Part shown: positions 31,356-38,976 of the stretch, piece after piece
Position numbering within the stretch: the first letter of the stretch is position 1
Layout: the number at the start of each line of letters is the position of its first letter
NCBI GenBank assembly: GCA_017621085.1
Contig: JAGATW010000039.1
Span: 1-38,976 of the forward strand
Origin: Clostridia bacterium
Lineage (GTDB): Bacteria; Bacillota; Clostridia; Oscillospirales; CAG-272
Direction: 5' to 3'
Length of the DNA stretch: 38,976 bases
Program-made: the position numbers and the translations under genes
Notes under the pieces: generated by a model
What the model saw: the letters and a program-made list of their open reading frames with translations, nothing else
Databases searched by the model: none
What the model was told of the DNA's origin: nothing

Positions 31356-32531
31356 TTAGTTATTTGAAATGTCATTATAAGACTTAGTTATAGCATCAAA
31401 GGTAGTATCCTCGCCTATGTAATAAATTTCGTTTCCGTCAAATACATACAAGGAAAGGAAGAATTGTGTATCAACGTGATTTTCACCAAAGCCCTTTATT
31501 TTGTAATTCACTAAGTAATGGCTCTTGTCAGCTAAGCTCTTGCAAATAACAGAGCTTGAAGCACCCTCAATTCCGTTTTCGCCAAGGACTAAAGGATTGC
31601 CCTCGGGATATGCAAGCTTAGATGCTGCAACTGTACCAAAATCAATAGGGTATTCAGCTAAGCTGTTGTATAGCTCAATAGCCTCATAATTAATCAATAC
31701 ACCTAATTGAATACTGTAACCGCTATAGGTTGAGGATGAGTAGCCAAGAGATGTAAACAAAGGACCAATATCAGTAATTGGACTGTCCTGTGTATCACAG
31801 GTTTGGCAAATGCTACCATAGTAGCCCGGATTTGTAAATCCGTTTCTGAATACAACTTTTTCCGTCATTGTGTGGTTGCCACTTGGAGGAACAGGAATTT
31901 CAGAGCCCTCACCACAAATGCAAAGCATTCTGACTAAGCCCTCGATTGCGCAGGTTGGTGGATAAATCAGACCGTCATTAATGGAAAAATCGTGATTGTG
32001 GTCGTGGAAAATTTCAAGCTCGGAATACTTATGAGTTCTTTGATTGCCATTCCACTTTAATTCTGTTACAGTAATTACAAGAGTTCTAACAAGCTTTTCC
32101 TCTCCCGGCAAAACCTCAAAAACTTTTACAGGCTCCGGCACCTCTGTTTGACCTACATTGCCATCAAAGGTTGTTTGAGCAGAGAGGGTTGCATTACCCT
32201 GACTGTCATAGCCAACAATGGAGCTTATGGTCCAGTTACCTGCACCATAGGCAAGCATTTTTGAAACCAAAATATCATATTTAAACTCAATTGTCACAGT
32301 ATCACCTTGAGCGCCAAACCAGTCCTTACCGTCGCTGTAAATACCGGCAGTTTCCAAATTGCCGTCAAACAAATTCCAAACAAAATCCTTACGAATGTTT
32401 GTTTCATTTGCGTAAATATTTTCAATATCGTCCTGAGTTATTTGCACAACCTCGGCACAAATGCTAAATGTAAACATTAGTAATGCTACTAAGGTTAGCA
32501 CAAGTGTAAGCATTAGTTTACGTGATTTCAT
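31356..32531 (-). CDS. Secreted protein related to the adjacent 685-residue protein
   Basis: 391 residues from the ATG at 32531, selected because GGGGTG lies about 8 bases upstream; an in-frame GTG 9 bases before it overlaps that site. A signal peptide (about 1-26, ending SICA) is followed by a discoidin-like region (about 30-180, NLFDGNLETAGIYSDG), one Cys-motif block (PPTCAIEGLVRMLCICG and SICQTC) and a C-terminal beta domain. The beta domain shares a layout with the neighbour: LGYS...SG, then GV/GI.IN.E.I..Y, FG..A..K, G.PLV, and YVFDG..I.YIGEDT. It has its own promoter and terminator, so the two paralogues are separately expressed. Function unknown. Confidence 0.78.
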   Translation of the reverse strand: MKSRKLMLTLVLTLVALLMFTFSICAEVVQITQDDIENIYANETNIRKDFVWNLFDGNLETAGIYSDGKDWFGAQGDTVTIEFKYDILVSKMLAYGAGNWTISSIVGYDSQGNATLSAQTTFDGNVGQTEVPEPVKVFEVLPGEEKLVRTLVITVTELKWNGNQRTHKYSELEIFHDHNHDFSINDGLIYPPTCAIEGLVRMLCICGEGSEIPVPPSGNHTMTEKVVFRNGFTNPGYYGSICQTCDTQDSPITDIGPLFTSLGYSSSTYSGYSIQLGVLINYEAIELYNSLAEYPIDFGTVAASKLAYPEGNPLVLGENGIEGASSSVICKSLADKSHYLVNYKIKGFGENHVDTQFFLSLYVFDGNEIYYIGEDTTFDAITKSYNDISNN

Positions 32532-32564
32532 ATATTTCACCCCAAAAAATATTTTAACATATTA

Positions 32565-32593
32565 ATTCTAACATAAAATAACAAAATATTCAA
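32565..32593 (-). promoter_or_regulatory. Promoter for the 391-residue secreted protein
   Basis: On the minus strand TTGAAT, 17 bases, TAGAAT. Confidence 0.6.
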
Positions 32594-32655
32594 TAGCTTT
32601 TAGAATATTATTTAACCTTGTCAAACGTGCCTTACTTGAAATTTTGTAAAAAGAC

Positions 32656-32684
32656 TTGAAATTGTTCCACTTTTATTATATTAT
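32656..32684 (+). promoter_or_regulatory. Promoter of the pncB operon
   Basis: TTGAAA at 32656-32661, 17 bases, TATTAT at 32679-32684. Transcription would begin near 32691, which makes the ATG at 32699 almost leaderless and favours the GTG at 32723. Confidence 0.65.
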
Positions 32685-32722
32685 ATAGTCATAGAGTAAT
32701 GTATCAAGGGGGATATAATTTT

Positions 32723-34171
32723 GTGAAAATCAGTGAAAGACACTTGACAATGCTTTTTGACTTTTATGAGCTTACAATGGGCAGAGGTTACTTTAATTCT
32801 GAAATAAAAAATAAGATTGCTTATTTTGACGTATTCTTCAGAAAGGTGCCTGATGGTGGTGGCTATGCCATTTGCGCAGGACTTGAGCAAATTATAGAGT
32901 ATATCAAATCAATTAAGTTTGAAAAGGAGGACATTGACTACCTTCGCTCAAAGGGGATTTTTGACGAGGAGTTTTTAAATTACCTTTCAACCTTTAAATT
33001 TACAGGTGATATTTGGGCAGTGCCTGAGGGAACAGTTGTTTTTCCAAACGAGCCAATTATGACCGTACGCGCGCCTGCCATTGAAGCACAGTTTATTGAA
33101 ACCTTTGTTCTTCTTATATTCAACCACCAATGCTTAGTTGCAACCAAGGCATCAAGAATTGTACGTGCTGCACAGGGACGTGCTGTGTCCGAATTTGGCT
33201 CACGTCGTGCTCACGGACCTGACGCTGCCATATATGGCGCACGTGCTTCATATATAGGTGGCTGTAATTCAACTGCTTGTACACTTTCCGATATTATGTT
33301 TGGTGTTCCCGCAGGTGGCACTATGGCACACTCCTGGGTACAAATGTTTGATACTGAATATGAGGCATTTAAAACCTACTGTCAGCTTTATCCTAAGAGC
33401 CCAACACTTTTAATTGATACCTACAATGTTTTAGAAAGCGGACTACCTAATGCTATTAAGGCATTTACCGAGGTTTTAAGTGAAGAGGAAAGAAAGAATT
33501 GTGCCGTTCGTCTTGACTCGGGTGATATTACCTATCTTACTAAAAAGATAAGAAAAAGACTTGATAACGCAGGACTTACAGGATGCAGAATAACTGTTTC
33601 CAATTCCCTTGATGAGTACATTATAAGAGACATTATAATGCAGGGCGCTTGTGTTGACGCATTTGGTGTAGGCGAAAGAATGATTACATCAAAGAGTGAG
33701 CCTGTTTTTGGCTGCGTTTACAAGCTTGCCGCAGTTGAAAATGATGAGGGAAAAATTACACCTAAAATCAAAATCAGCGAAAACATTGTTAAAATCACAA
33801 CCCCTGATTTTAAAAAGCTGTATCGCTTTTACTCAAAGGACACAGGCAAGGCAGAGGCGGACCTTTTAACAATTCACGATGAGGTTATTAATAAGGACGA
33901 GCCTTATGAGCTGTTTGACCCTGTTCACGTATGGAAGCGCAAGACTATGGAAAATTATGAGCTCCGTGAGCTTCTTGTACCTATTTTTGTAAAGGGTGAG
34001 TGCGTTTATAATTCTCCTTCCGTTAAGGAAATAAGAGATAACTGTAAGCGTGAGCTTGAATCTATGTGGGACGAGGTATTAAGATTTGAAAACCCACATA
34101 ACTATTACGTTGACCTTTCACAAAGGCTTTGGGACGAAAAGCACGAGCTGTTAAAAAAGAGAAATAGATAG
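32723..34171 (+). CDS. pncB: Nicotinate phosphoribosyltransferase
   Basis: 482 residues from the GTG at 32723, chosen because AAGGGGG lies about 10 bases upstream; the ATG at 32699 precedes that site and sits only about 8 bases from the predicted transcript start. Family hallmarks are visible: FDFYELTMGRGYF at the N-terminus, FGSRRAHGPDAA, IGGCNSTA, the GGTMAHSW histidine region and VRLDSGD in the phosphate-binding barrel. The enzyme joins nicotinate to PRPP, giving nicotinate mononucleotide for NAD salvage. It is first in a tight five-gene run with ymdB, galK, a YycJ homologue and rsmG. Confidence 0.92.
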   Translation: MKISERHLTMLFDFYELTMGRGYFNSEIKNKIAYFDVFFRKVPDGGGYAICAGLEQIIEYIKSIKFEKEDIDYLRSKGIFDEEFLNYLSTFKFTGDIWAVPEGTVVFPNEPIMTVRAPAIEAQFIETFVLLIFNHQCLVATKASRIVRAAQGRAVSEFGSRRAHGPDAAIYGARASYIGGCNSTACTLSDIMFGVPAGGTMAHSWVQMFDTEYEAFKTYCQLYPKSPTLLIDTYNVLESGLPNAIKAFTEVLSEEERKNCAVRLDSGDITYLTKKIRKRLDNAGLTGCRITVSNSLDEYIIRDIIMQGACVDAFGVGERMITSKSEPVFGCVYKLAAVENDEGKITPKIKISENIVKITTPDFKKLYRFYSKDTGKAEADLLTIHDEVINKDEPYELFDPVHVWKRKTMENYELRELLVPIFVKGECVYNSPSVKEIRDNCKRELESMWDEVLRFENPHNYYVDLSQRLWDEKHELLKKRNR

Positions 34172-34180
34172 GAATTTAAT

Positions 34181-34978
34181 TTGAAAAATTTAAGAATACT
34201 TGCTCTTGGCGACATAGTTGGGCCAAGAAGTGTAGAATATTTACGCAAAAGCCTTTGGAAAATAAGAGCCAAGCATAAAATCGATTTTGTAGTTGCAAAC
34301 GGTGAAAACGCAAGTGAGCCAAACGGAATTGATAAGCAAACAGCCCAAGTGCTGTTTGACAGTGGCGTTGATGTTATTACAACAGGCAATCACATTTGGC
34401 GCAAATCGGTAGTATTTAGCTATCTTGATGATGAGGAATTGATTTTGCGTCCCTTAAATTACCCAAGCGAAAACCCGGGGCACGGAGATGTAATAGCTAA
34501 GGTAAACGGATATTCCGTCCTTGTTATGAACGTAATGGGTCAGGCTTATATGGATGTAGCCGCATCCCCCTTTGAAGCGGTTAGGTCTTGCCTTGAAAGA
34601 AATAAAGGAAAATACGATTTTGCAATCCTTGATATTCACGCAGAGGCAACAGGAGAAAAAAAGGCTATTGCATATGATTTTTGCCATGACATATCAATTA
34701 TTTATGGTACACATACCCACGTTCAAACAAACGATGCTCAAATTTTAGAAAACCATTGCGGTTATATTACCGACCTTGGTATGTGTGGAGATAATGACAG
34801 CATACTTGGCGTTGACAAGGTGGCGGTTATACACAAAATGAAAACAAAAATGCTTTCAAAATTCGACTTTGCAAAAAACGGAGAAATAGAATGCGACGGT
34901 GGAATTTTTGAAATTAACACAAGCACCTTTAAGTGCGAAAATTGTGAAATTATTAAATTTACAGGAGAAATAGTATGA
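34181..34978 (+). CDS. ymdB: YmdB-family metallophosphodiesterase
   Basis: 265 residues from a TTG start, with AGGAA a few bases upstream. The TIGR00282/YmdB fold is evident: GDIVG (Asp11), NGENAS (Glu42, Asn43), TGNHIW (Asn70), DIHAEATGEK and GTHTHVQTND, which together hold two metal ions. Bacillus YmdB hydrolyses 2',3'-cyclic nucleotides and affects biofilm and sporulation decisions; the same activity is likely here. It starts 9 bases after pncB ends and overlaps galK by 4 bases, so it is translationally coupled to its neighbours. Confidence 0.9.
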   Translation: MKNLRILALGDIVGPRSVEYLRKSLWKIRAKHKIDFVVANGENASEPNGIDKQTAQVLFDSGVDVITTGNHIWRKSVVFSYLDDEELILRPLNYPSENPGHGDVIAKVNGYSVLVMNVMGQAYMDVAASPFEAVRSCLERNKGKYDFAILDIHAEATGEKKAIAYDFCHDISIIYGTHTHVQTNDAQILENHCGYITDLGMCGDNDSILGVDKVAVIHKMKTKMLSKFDFAKNGEIECDGGIFEINTSTFKCENCEIIKFTGEIV

Positions 34979-36255
34979 TTACAAGTAAGCTTTTAGCATA
35001 TGTAAAGGAAGGACAGCTTAACGAAACATTATCAAGCCTTTACGGAAGCGAAAATGTTGATAGCCAAAGAGAAAGATATGTTGAGGCAATTAGCGACTTT
35101 TTAAATATTTATGGGGAAAGAGAGGTTGCACTTTTCTCAGTTCCCGGCAGAAGTGAAATTTCAGGCAACCACACCGACCATAACCACGGAAAGGTTCTTG
35201 CAGGCTCAATTAACCTTGACATTATTGCAGTTGCATCAAAGACTGATGACGGCATTATAAAAATCAAGAGTAAGGGCTTTGATGAGGACAGTGTTGACAC
35301 AAATTCATACACGTCCCCCGTTGAAAGCGACTATTTTAAGTCAAATGCACTTATTGCAGGTATGGCAAAAGCATTTACAAATGCAGGCTTTAATAAGGGT
35401 GGCTATGTAGCATATACAACCTCAAATGTATTTAAGGGCTCAGGACTTTCATCCTCTGCTGCCTTTGAGGTAATGGTAGGTAACATTCTTAACTATTTCT
35501 ATAACGATGGCAAGGTAGAAAACACCGAAATTGCAAAAATGGCGCAATACTCCGAAAACGTATTCTTTGGTAAGCCTTGTGGACTTATGGACCAAATGGC
35601 TTGCGCCGTTGGTGGCTTTGTTTACATAGATTTTGAGGACACAAAGAACCCTGTAATTGAAAAAATTCCATTTGACCTAAGCGCAAAGGGCTATGCACTT
35701 TGTATAGTTAACACAGGTGGCAACCACGCAGACTTAAATGATGATTACGCATCTGTGCCTTCAGAAATGAAGAGCGTTGCTAAGTACTTTGGTAAGGAAT
35801 ATCTAAGACAAATTACTAAGGAAGATGTGCTTTCTAACGTAATTTCATTAAGAGATGAGGTAGGGGACAGAGCAATTTTACGTTCAATCCACTTCTTTAA
35901 CGAAAATGCAAGAGTAGAAAAGCAGGCATCAGCTTTAAATAATGAGGACATTAATACATTTTTCGATATTGTAAAATGCTCTGGCAGGTCAAGCTTTATG
36001 TACCTACAAAACGTATTTACAACAAAGAATGTACAGGAGCAGGGTCTTTCCTTGGCTCTTGCAATAACCGACTCTGTTATGAGTGGCAAGGACGGAGCTT
36101 TCAGAGTTCACGGCGGTGGCTTTGCAGGTACAATTCAAGCCTTTGTTCCCTTTGATTTAGTTGAGGAATACAGAAGCGTAATTGACGCATCCTTTGGTAA
36201 GGGCGCTTGTCACGTATTAAGAATACGTCCATACGGAGCTATAAAGGTTATTTAA
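34975..36255 (+). CDS. galK: Galactokinase-type GHMP kinase
   Basis: 426 residues, slightly longer than typical GalK because of a helical N-terminal region. The galactokinase signature PGRSEISGNHTDHNHG is present in the form used by Clostridia, followed by the GHMP ATP loop GSGLSSSAAFEV, the catalytic Asp region CGLMDQ and the C-terminal GGGFAGTIQAF. It phosphorylates galactose, or possibly a related hexose, at C1 using ATP. It overlaps ymdB by ATGA, and its stop overlaps the next start (TAATG). No galT or galE is in the operon, so exact sugar specificity is uncertain. Confidence 0.85.
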   Translation: MITSKLLAYVKEGQLNETLSSLYGSENVDSQRERYVEAISDFLNIYGEREVALFSVPGRSEISGNHTDHNHGKVLAGSINLDIIAVASKTDDGIIKIKSKGFDEDSVDTNSYTSPVESDYFKSNALIAGMAKAFTNAGFNKGGYVAYTTSNVFKGSGLSSSAAFEVMVGNILNYFYNDGKVENTEIAKMAQYSENVFFGKPCGLMDQMACAVGGFVYIDFEDTKNPVIEKIPFDLSAKGYALCIVNTGGNHADLNDDYASVPSEMKSVAKYFGKEYLRQITKEDVLSNVISLRDEVGDRAILRSIHFFNENARVEKQASALNNEDINTFFDIVKCSGRSSFMYLQNVFTTKNVQEQGLSLALAITDSVMSGKDGAFRVHGGGFAGTIQAFVPFDLVEEYRSVIDASFGKGACHVLRIRPYGAIKVI

Positions 36256-37070
36256 TGATAGACGTATATACCTTATTTTCAGGCTCAAGCGGAAACTGTG
36301 TATATGTAAAAAATGATGATACAGAAATTCTAATTGATGCAGGCAGGAGCTGTGGCGCTATTGAAAAGTCACTTAGCGCACTTGGCACAAGCCTTAGAAG
36401 AATTAAAGCAATTTTTGTAACTCACGAGCATTCCGACCACACCCAAGGGCTTGAAGTAATTTCAAAAAAATTCCAAATTCCCGTATATATGACCTCCCCT
36501 TCCTACCACAACTATGTTAGGGGAGGGTCTTATCTTCAAAGGATGGCAATTTCCTGTGAGATAGAAAAGGAAAAGGATATAGGCAGCTTAAATATCAAAT
36601 CCTTTCCCATCCCACATGATAGCGCCCAAAATGTTGGCTATGTAATTTCATCAAGGGACGATACCTTTGGTATTGCCACAGATATAGGACATCCAACAGA
36701 GATAATAGCTGATAATTTATCAAAATGCAAGAGAATAATTATAGAGTCCAACCACGATATAGAAATGGTGGAAAAAGGACCGTACCCAAGGTTTTTAAAG
36801 GACAGAATTTTGTCCCAAAGCGGACATTTGTCAAATGACAAGTGCGCTCAGCTTTGCGCATATCTTTGCGACAAGGGCGTTTGTGGCATTACTCTTGCTC
36901 ACTTAAGTCAGGAAAACAATTTGCCAAAGCTTGCCTACGGACAGGTAAGAGAGCACTTAAATGCTTGTGGCTTTGAAAATGTACCCTTAAAGGTAGCCTT
37001 TGCAGACATTACTGTTAATGTAACAAACGAGTATAGCTACCCATATCCTATGCTACATATTGGCAAGTGA
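36255..37070 (+). CDS. YycJ/WalJ-like metallo-beta-lactamase-fold hydrolase
   Basis: 271 residues from the ATG at 36255, which shares a base with the galK stop codon. The metal-binding motif THEHSDH (56-62) is complete, with later ligands in PHDSAQNVGY, ATDIGH and LAHLSQENN. The N-terminus (SGSSGNCVYV) is typical of the YycJ/WalJ group, which in other Firmicutes is tied to cell-wall control and DNA repair. It is probably a cytoplasmic nuclease or phosphodiesterase; the substrate is unknown. It is translationally coupled to galK. Confidence 0.88.
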   Translation: MIDVYTLFSGSSGNCVYVKNDDTEILIDAGRSCGAIEKSLSALGTSLRRIKAIFVTHEHSDHTQGLEVISKKFQIPVYMTSPSYHNYVRGGSYLQRMAISCEIEKEKDIGSLNIKSFPIPHDSAQNVGYVISSRDDTFGIATDIGHPTEIIADNLSKCKRIIIESNHDIEMVEKGPYPRFLKDRILSQSGHLSNDKCAQLCAYLCDKGVCGITLAHLSQENNLPKLAYGQVREHLNACGFENVPLKVAFADITVNVTNEYSYPYPMLHIGK

Positions 37071-37113
37071 GCTTTTGAAGATAGGCAAAATAATAACTAA
37101 TAAGGAATAAAAA

Positions 37114-37842
37114 ATGACTGATTTTCAACAAAAGCTACTAAATGTAGCCTCAATTAATGAAGCAACCAAAGGCTTAATAAACGAGGATGCCTTACAAAAA
37201 TCAGAGCTGCTATGCAGTCATATGCTTGAGGTAAACAAAACCCTTAACCTGACTGCAATTAAGGACGAGGACGGAGTTATACTAAAGCACATAGTGGATT
37301 CAAGCGCTTGCGTACCATATATTCCTTTCGGTGCTAAGGTGTGTGACATTGGCTGTGGTGGTGGCTTTCCTACCCTTGTAATTGGCATTTTAAGGGGGGA
37401 CGTGTCTGTTTTAGGCATTGACAGCGTTACCAAAAAGGTTAATTATGTAAAGGAAACAGCCAAGCTTTTAGGACTTGATAATATATGCGTTTCTAACTCT
37501 CGTGCCGAGGAATTAGGTCAAGGTCCTGATTATAGAGAAAGCTTTGATGTAGCCTGCGCCCGTGCAGTTGGTAGGCTTAATTTAATTTGCGAATTGTGCT
37601 TACCTCTTGTAAAGGTGGGTGGATGCTTTTTAGCTATGAAGTCACTAAGCACAAACGAGGAATTAGATGAGGCAAAGAGAGCAATCGAGCTTTTAGGTGG
37701 CGAGGTAGAAAGAGTTTGTGAGTACACCTTAACCGACGGAAAAGAAACAATTGAAAGAACTATCATAATCATAAGAAAAGTTAAAAAAACCCCGACCCGG
37801 TATCCAAGAAACAACTCTCAAATAGCGAAAAAGCCACTTTAA
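37114..37842 (+). CDS. rsmG: 16S rRNA (guanine527-N7)-methyltransferase RsmG
   Basis: 242 residues. SAM-binding motif I is VCDIGCGGGFPTLV, preceded by NLTAI and HIVDS and followed by ARAVGRL and a basic tail (KKTPTRYPRNN), all typical of RsmG (GidB). It methylates N7 of G527 in 16S rRNA; loss gives low-level streptomycin resistance in other bacteria. TAAGGA precedes the ATG, 43 bases after the previous stop. The family is often near parA/parB or mnmG; here it ends a mixed operon. Confidence 0.94.
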   Translation: MTDFQQKLLNVASINEATKGLINEDALQKSELLCSHMLEVNKTLNLTAIKDEDGVILKHIVDSSACVPYIPFGAKVCDIGCGGGFPTLVIGILRGDVSVLGIDSVTKKVNYVKETAKLLGLDNICVSNSRAEELGQGPDYRESFDVACARAVGRLNLICELCLPLVKVGGCFLAMKSLSTNEELDEAKRAIELLGGEVERVCEYTLTDGKETIERTIIIIRKVKKTPTRYPRNNSQIAKKPL

Positions 37843-37957
37843 CCCATAAATTACAATATCGTTAACACATTGTTCATAATATTATGGTAAAATGGTATAT
37901 ATTTTTTATCGCTTTAAAGCGCTAAAGTAAATTATCCTCTTGAAAGGAATAATATTA

Positions 37958-38976
37958 ATGGCAACAGTAAAAAAAGAATTAACAAAACTGACCCCTCAGT
38001 TAATGTCATATGTAGAAAAATGCTCAATGAATACAACCATTGACCCGGAGCTATACACTAAGTATAATGTAAAAAGAGGCTTGCGTGACGTTGACGGTAA
38101 GGGCGTTGTAGCGGGACTTACGGAAATTTCCGAAATCAATGCGTTTTTAAACTGTGGAGAGAGCAAAATCCCTTGTGAGGGTGAGCTTTACTATCGTGGT
38201 GTAAACATTCAAAGCCTTGTAGATGGCTTTTTAAAGGACAATCGCTTTGGCTTTGAGGAAACTATATATCTTCTTTTGTTTGGCTCACTTCCGACTAAAG
38301 AGGAGTTAAGCGACTTTGACAGCCTTTTAAAAAGATACAGAAGCTTACCGAAAAACTTTGTACGTGACGTGCTTATGAAGGCAAGTGGTAAGGATATGAT
38401 GAACATTCTTGCAAGAAGTGTTTTAACCCTTTACGCTTATGATGACAAAGCAGACGACACCTCTATTCCGAATGTGCTTCGTCAGTCCTTACAGCTAATT
38501 TCCGAGCTACCCTTACTTGCAGTTTATGGCTATAAGAGCTATGAATACTACGAAAAGAAAAAGTCACTTGTTATTCGTCGTCCAAAGCCTGAGCTTTCAA
38601 TTGCTGAAAATATACTCTATATGCTAAGAAACGACGGAAAATACACTCCACTTGAAGCACAAATTCTTGATATTGCCTTAGTTTTACACGCAGAGCACGG
38701 TGGTGGTAATAACTCCACCTTTACAACTCACGTAGTTACCTCATCAGGCACAGATACATATTCCGTAGTTGCCGCATCCTTAGGCTCTCTTAAGGGTCCA
38801 CGTCACGGTGGTGCTAATGCTAAGGTTGTGGAAATGATTGACAACATTAAGAAAAATGTTAAGGACTACACAGACGAGGAGGAGGTCAAGAGCTATCTTA
38901 CCAAAATCCTTAATAAAGAGGTGTTTGACGGTAAGGGTCTTATTTACGGTATGGGACACGCAGTTTACTCCCTTTC
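37958..38976 (+). CDS. gltA: Citrate synthase (3' end outside window)
   Basis: About 339 residues are visible and the frame runs off the right edge. The start ATG follows GAAAGGA by several bases. Recognisable blocks are the N-terminal RGLRDVDGKGVVAG and ELYYRGVNIQSLVDG, the active-site region LVLHAEHGGGNNSTF, GPRHGGANAK and GMGHAVY at the window end. It condenses acetyl-CoA and oxaloacetate to citrate in the cytosol. The family member here is the type with an N-terminal helical extension common in Clostridia. No convincing promoter is seen upstream; palindromes CATAATATTATG (37875) and GCTTTAAAGC (37911) lie in the gap. Confidence 0.93.
   Translation, partial: MATVKKELTKLTPQLMSYVEKCSMNTTIDPELYTKYNVKRGLRDVDGKGVVAGLTEISEINAFLNCGESKIPCEGELYYRGVNIQSLVDGFLKDNRFGFEETIYLLLFGSLPTKEELSDFDSLLKRYRSLPKNFVRDVLMKASGKDMMNILARSVLTLYAYDDKADDTSIPNVLRQSLQLISELPLLAVYGYKSYEYYEKKKSLVIRRPKPELSIAENILYMLRNDGKYTPLEAQILDIALVLHAEHGGGNNSTFTTHVVTSSGTDTYSVVAASLGSLKGPRHGGANAKVVEMIDNIKKNVKDYTDEEEVKSYLTKILNKEVFDGKGLIYGMGHAVYSL

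Overview
The window is AT-rich chromosomal DNA from a low-GC Gram-positive bacterium, most likely an uncultured gut-type Clostridia (Bacillota). The grounds are AAGGAGG-type ribosome binding sites, TTGACA-17-TATAAT promoters in front of most transcription units, many AT-rich codons, intrinsic terminators, and the gene families present: BspA-like and InlB-repeat surface proteins, FeoB with a Cys-rich partner, CsoR/CopA, and a YwaF-type membrane protein. Assignment below class is not possible from this sequence alone.

Layout. 1-3.5 kb: the end of a membrane-anchored BspA/InlB-repeat surface protein, then a large lipoprotein. 3.6-7.4 kb: an HD-domain protein, a divergent EF-G-like GTPase (EF-G2 type) and a TIGR02206-type membrane protein. 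7.6-10.3 kb: a feoA-feoB-Cys-rich iron uptake operon with two matching GTTAG-N6-CTAAC palindromes. 10.4-12.1 kb: a membrane-anchored Cys-repeat protein and a small XRE regulator. 12.4-15.7 kb: a csoR-copA copper operon with a textbook CsoR operator, in which copA carries a C-terminal HMA domain preceded by its own ribosome binding site and ATG; a DtxR-family regulator follows. 15.8-17.4 kb: an ABC transporter pair. 17.4-19.8 kb: tRNA-Thr and tRNA-Tyr, then about 1.4 kb of structured repeats (tandem terminator/hairpin units and palindrome arrays). Two of the arrays end in the same promoter module and deliver it to two small orphan genes. A Crp/Fnr C-terminal fragment lies at the end of this island. 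19.8-29.0 kb: an operon of three very large tubulin-like paralogues with its own promoter and terminator. 29.0-32.5 kb: two related secreted Cys-motif proteins on the minus strand. 32.7-37.8 kb: a housekeeping operon (nicotinate phosphoribosyltransferase, YmdB phosphodiesterase, galactokinase, YycJ-type metallo-hydrolase, RsmG). 37.96 kb to the end: the start of citrate synthase.

How the parts work together. The DtxR regulator at 15.3 kb is a plausible iron sensor for the feo palindromes at 7.65 and 7.93 kb. CsoR represses itself and CopA through the operator just downstream of its promoter, and copA may also make a free copper chaperone from an internal start. The most unusual content is the tubulin-like operon. 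Copies 1 and 3 keep the glycine-rich nucleotide loop but end right after a shared C-terminal motif. The middle copy has lost that loop and has about 200 extra C-terminal residues. This pattern suggests a heteromeric filament or assembly with divided labour; no function can be assigned from sequence alone.
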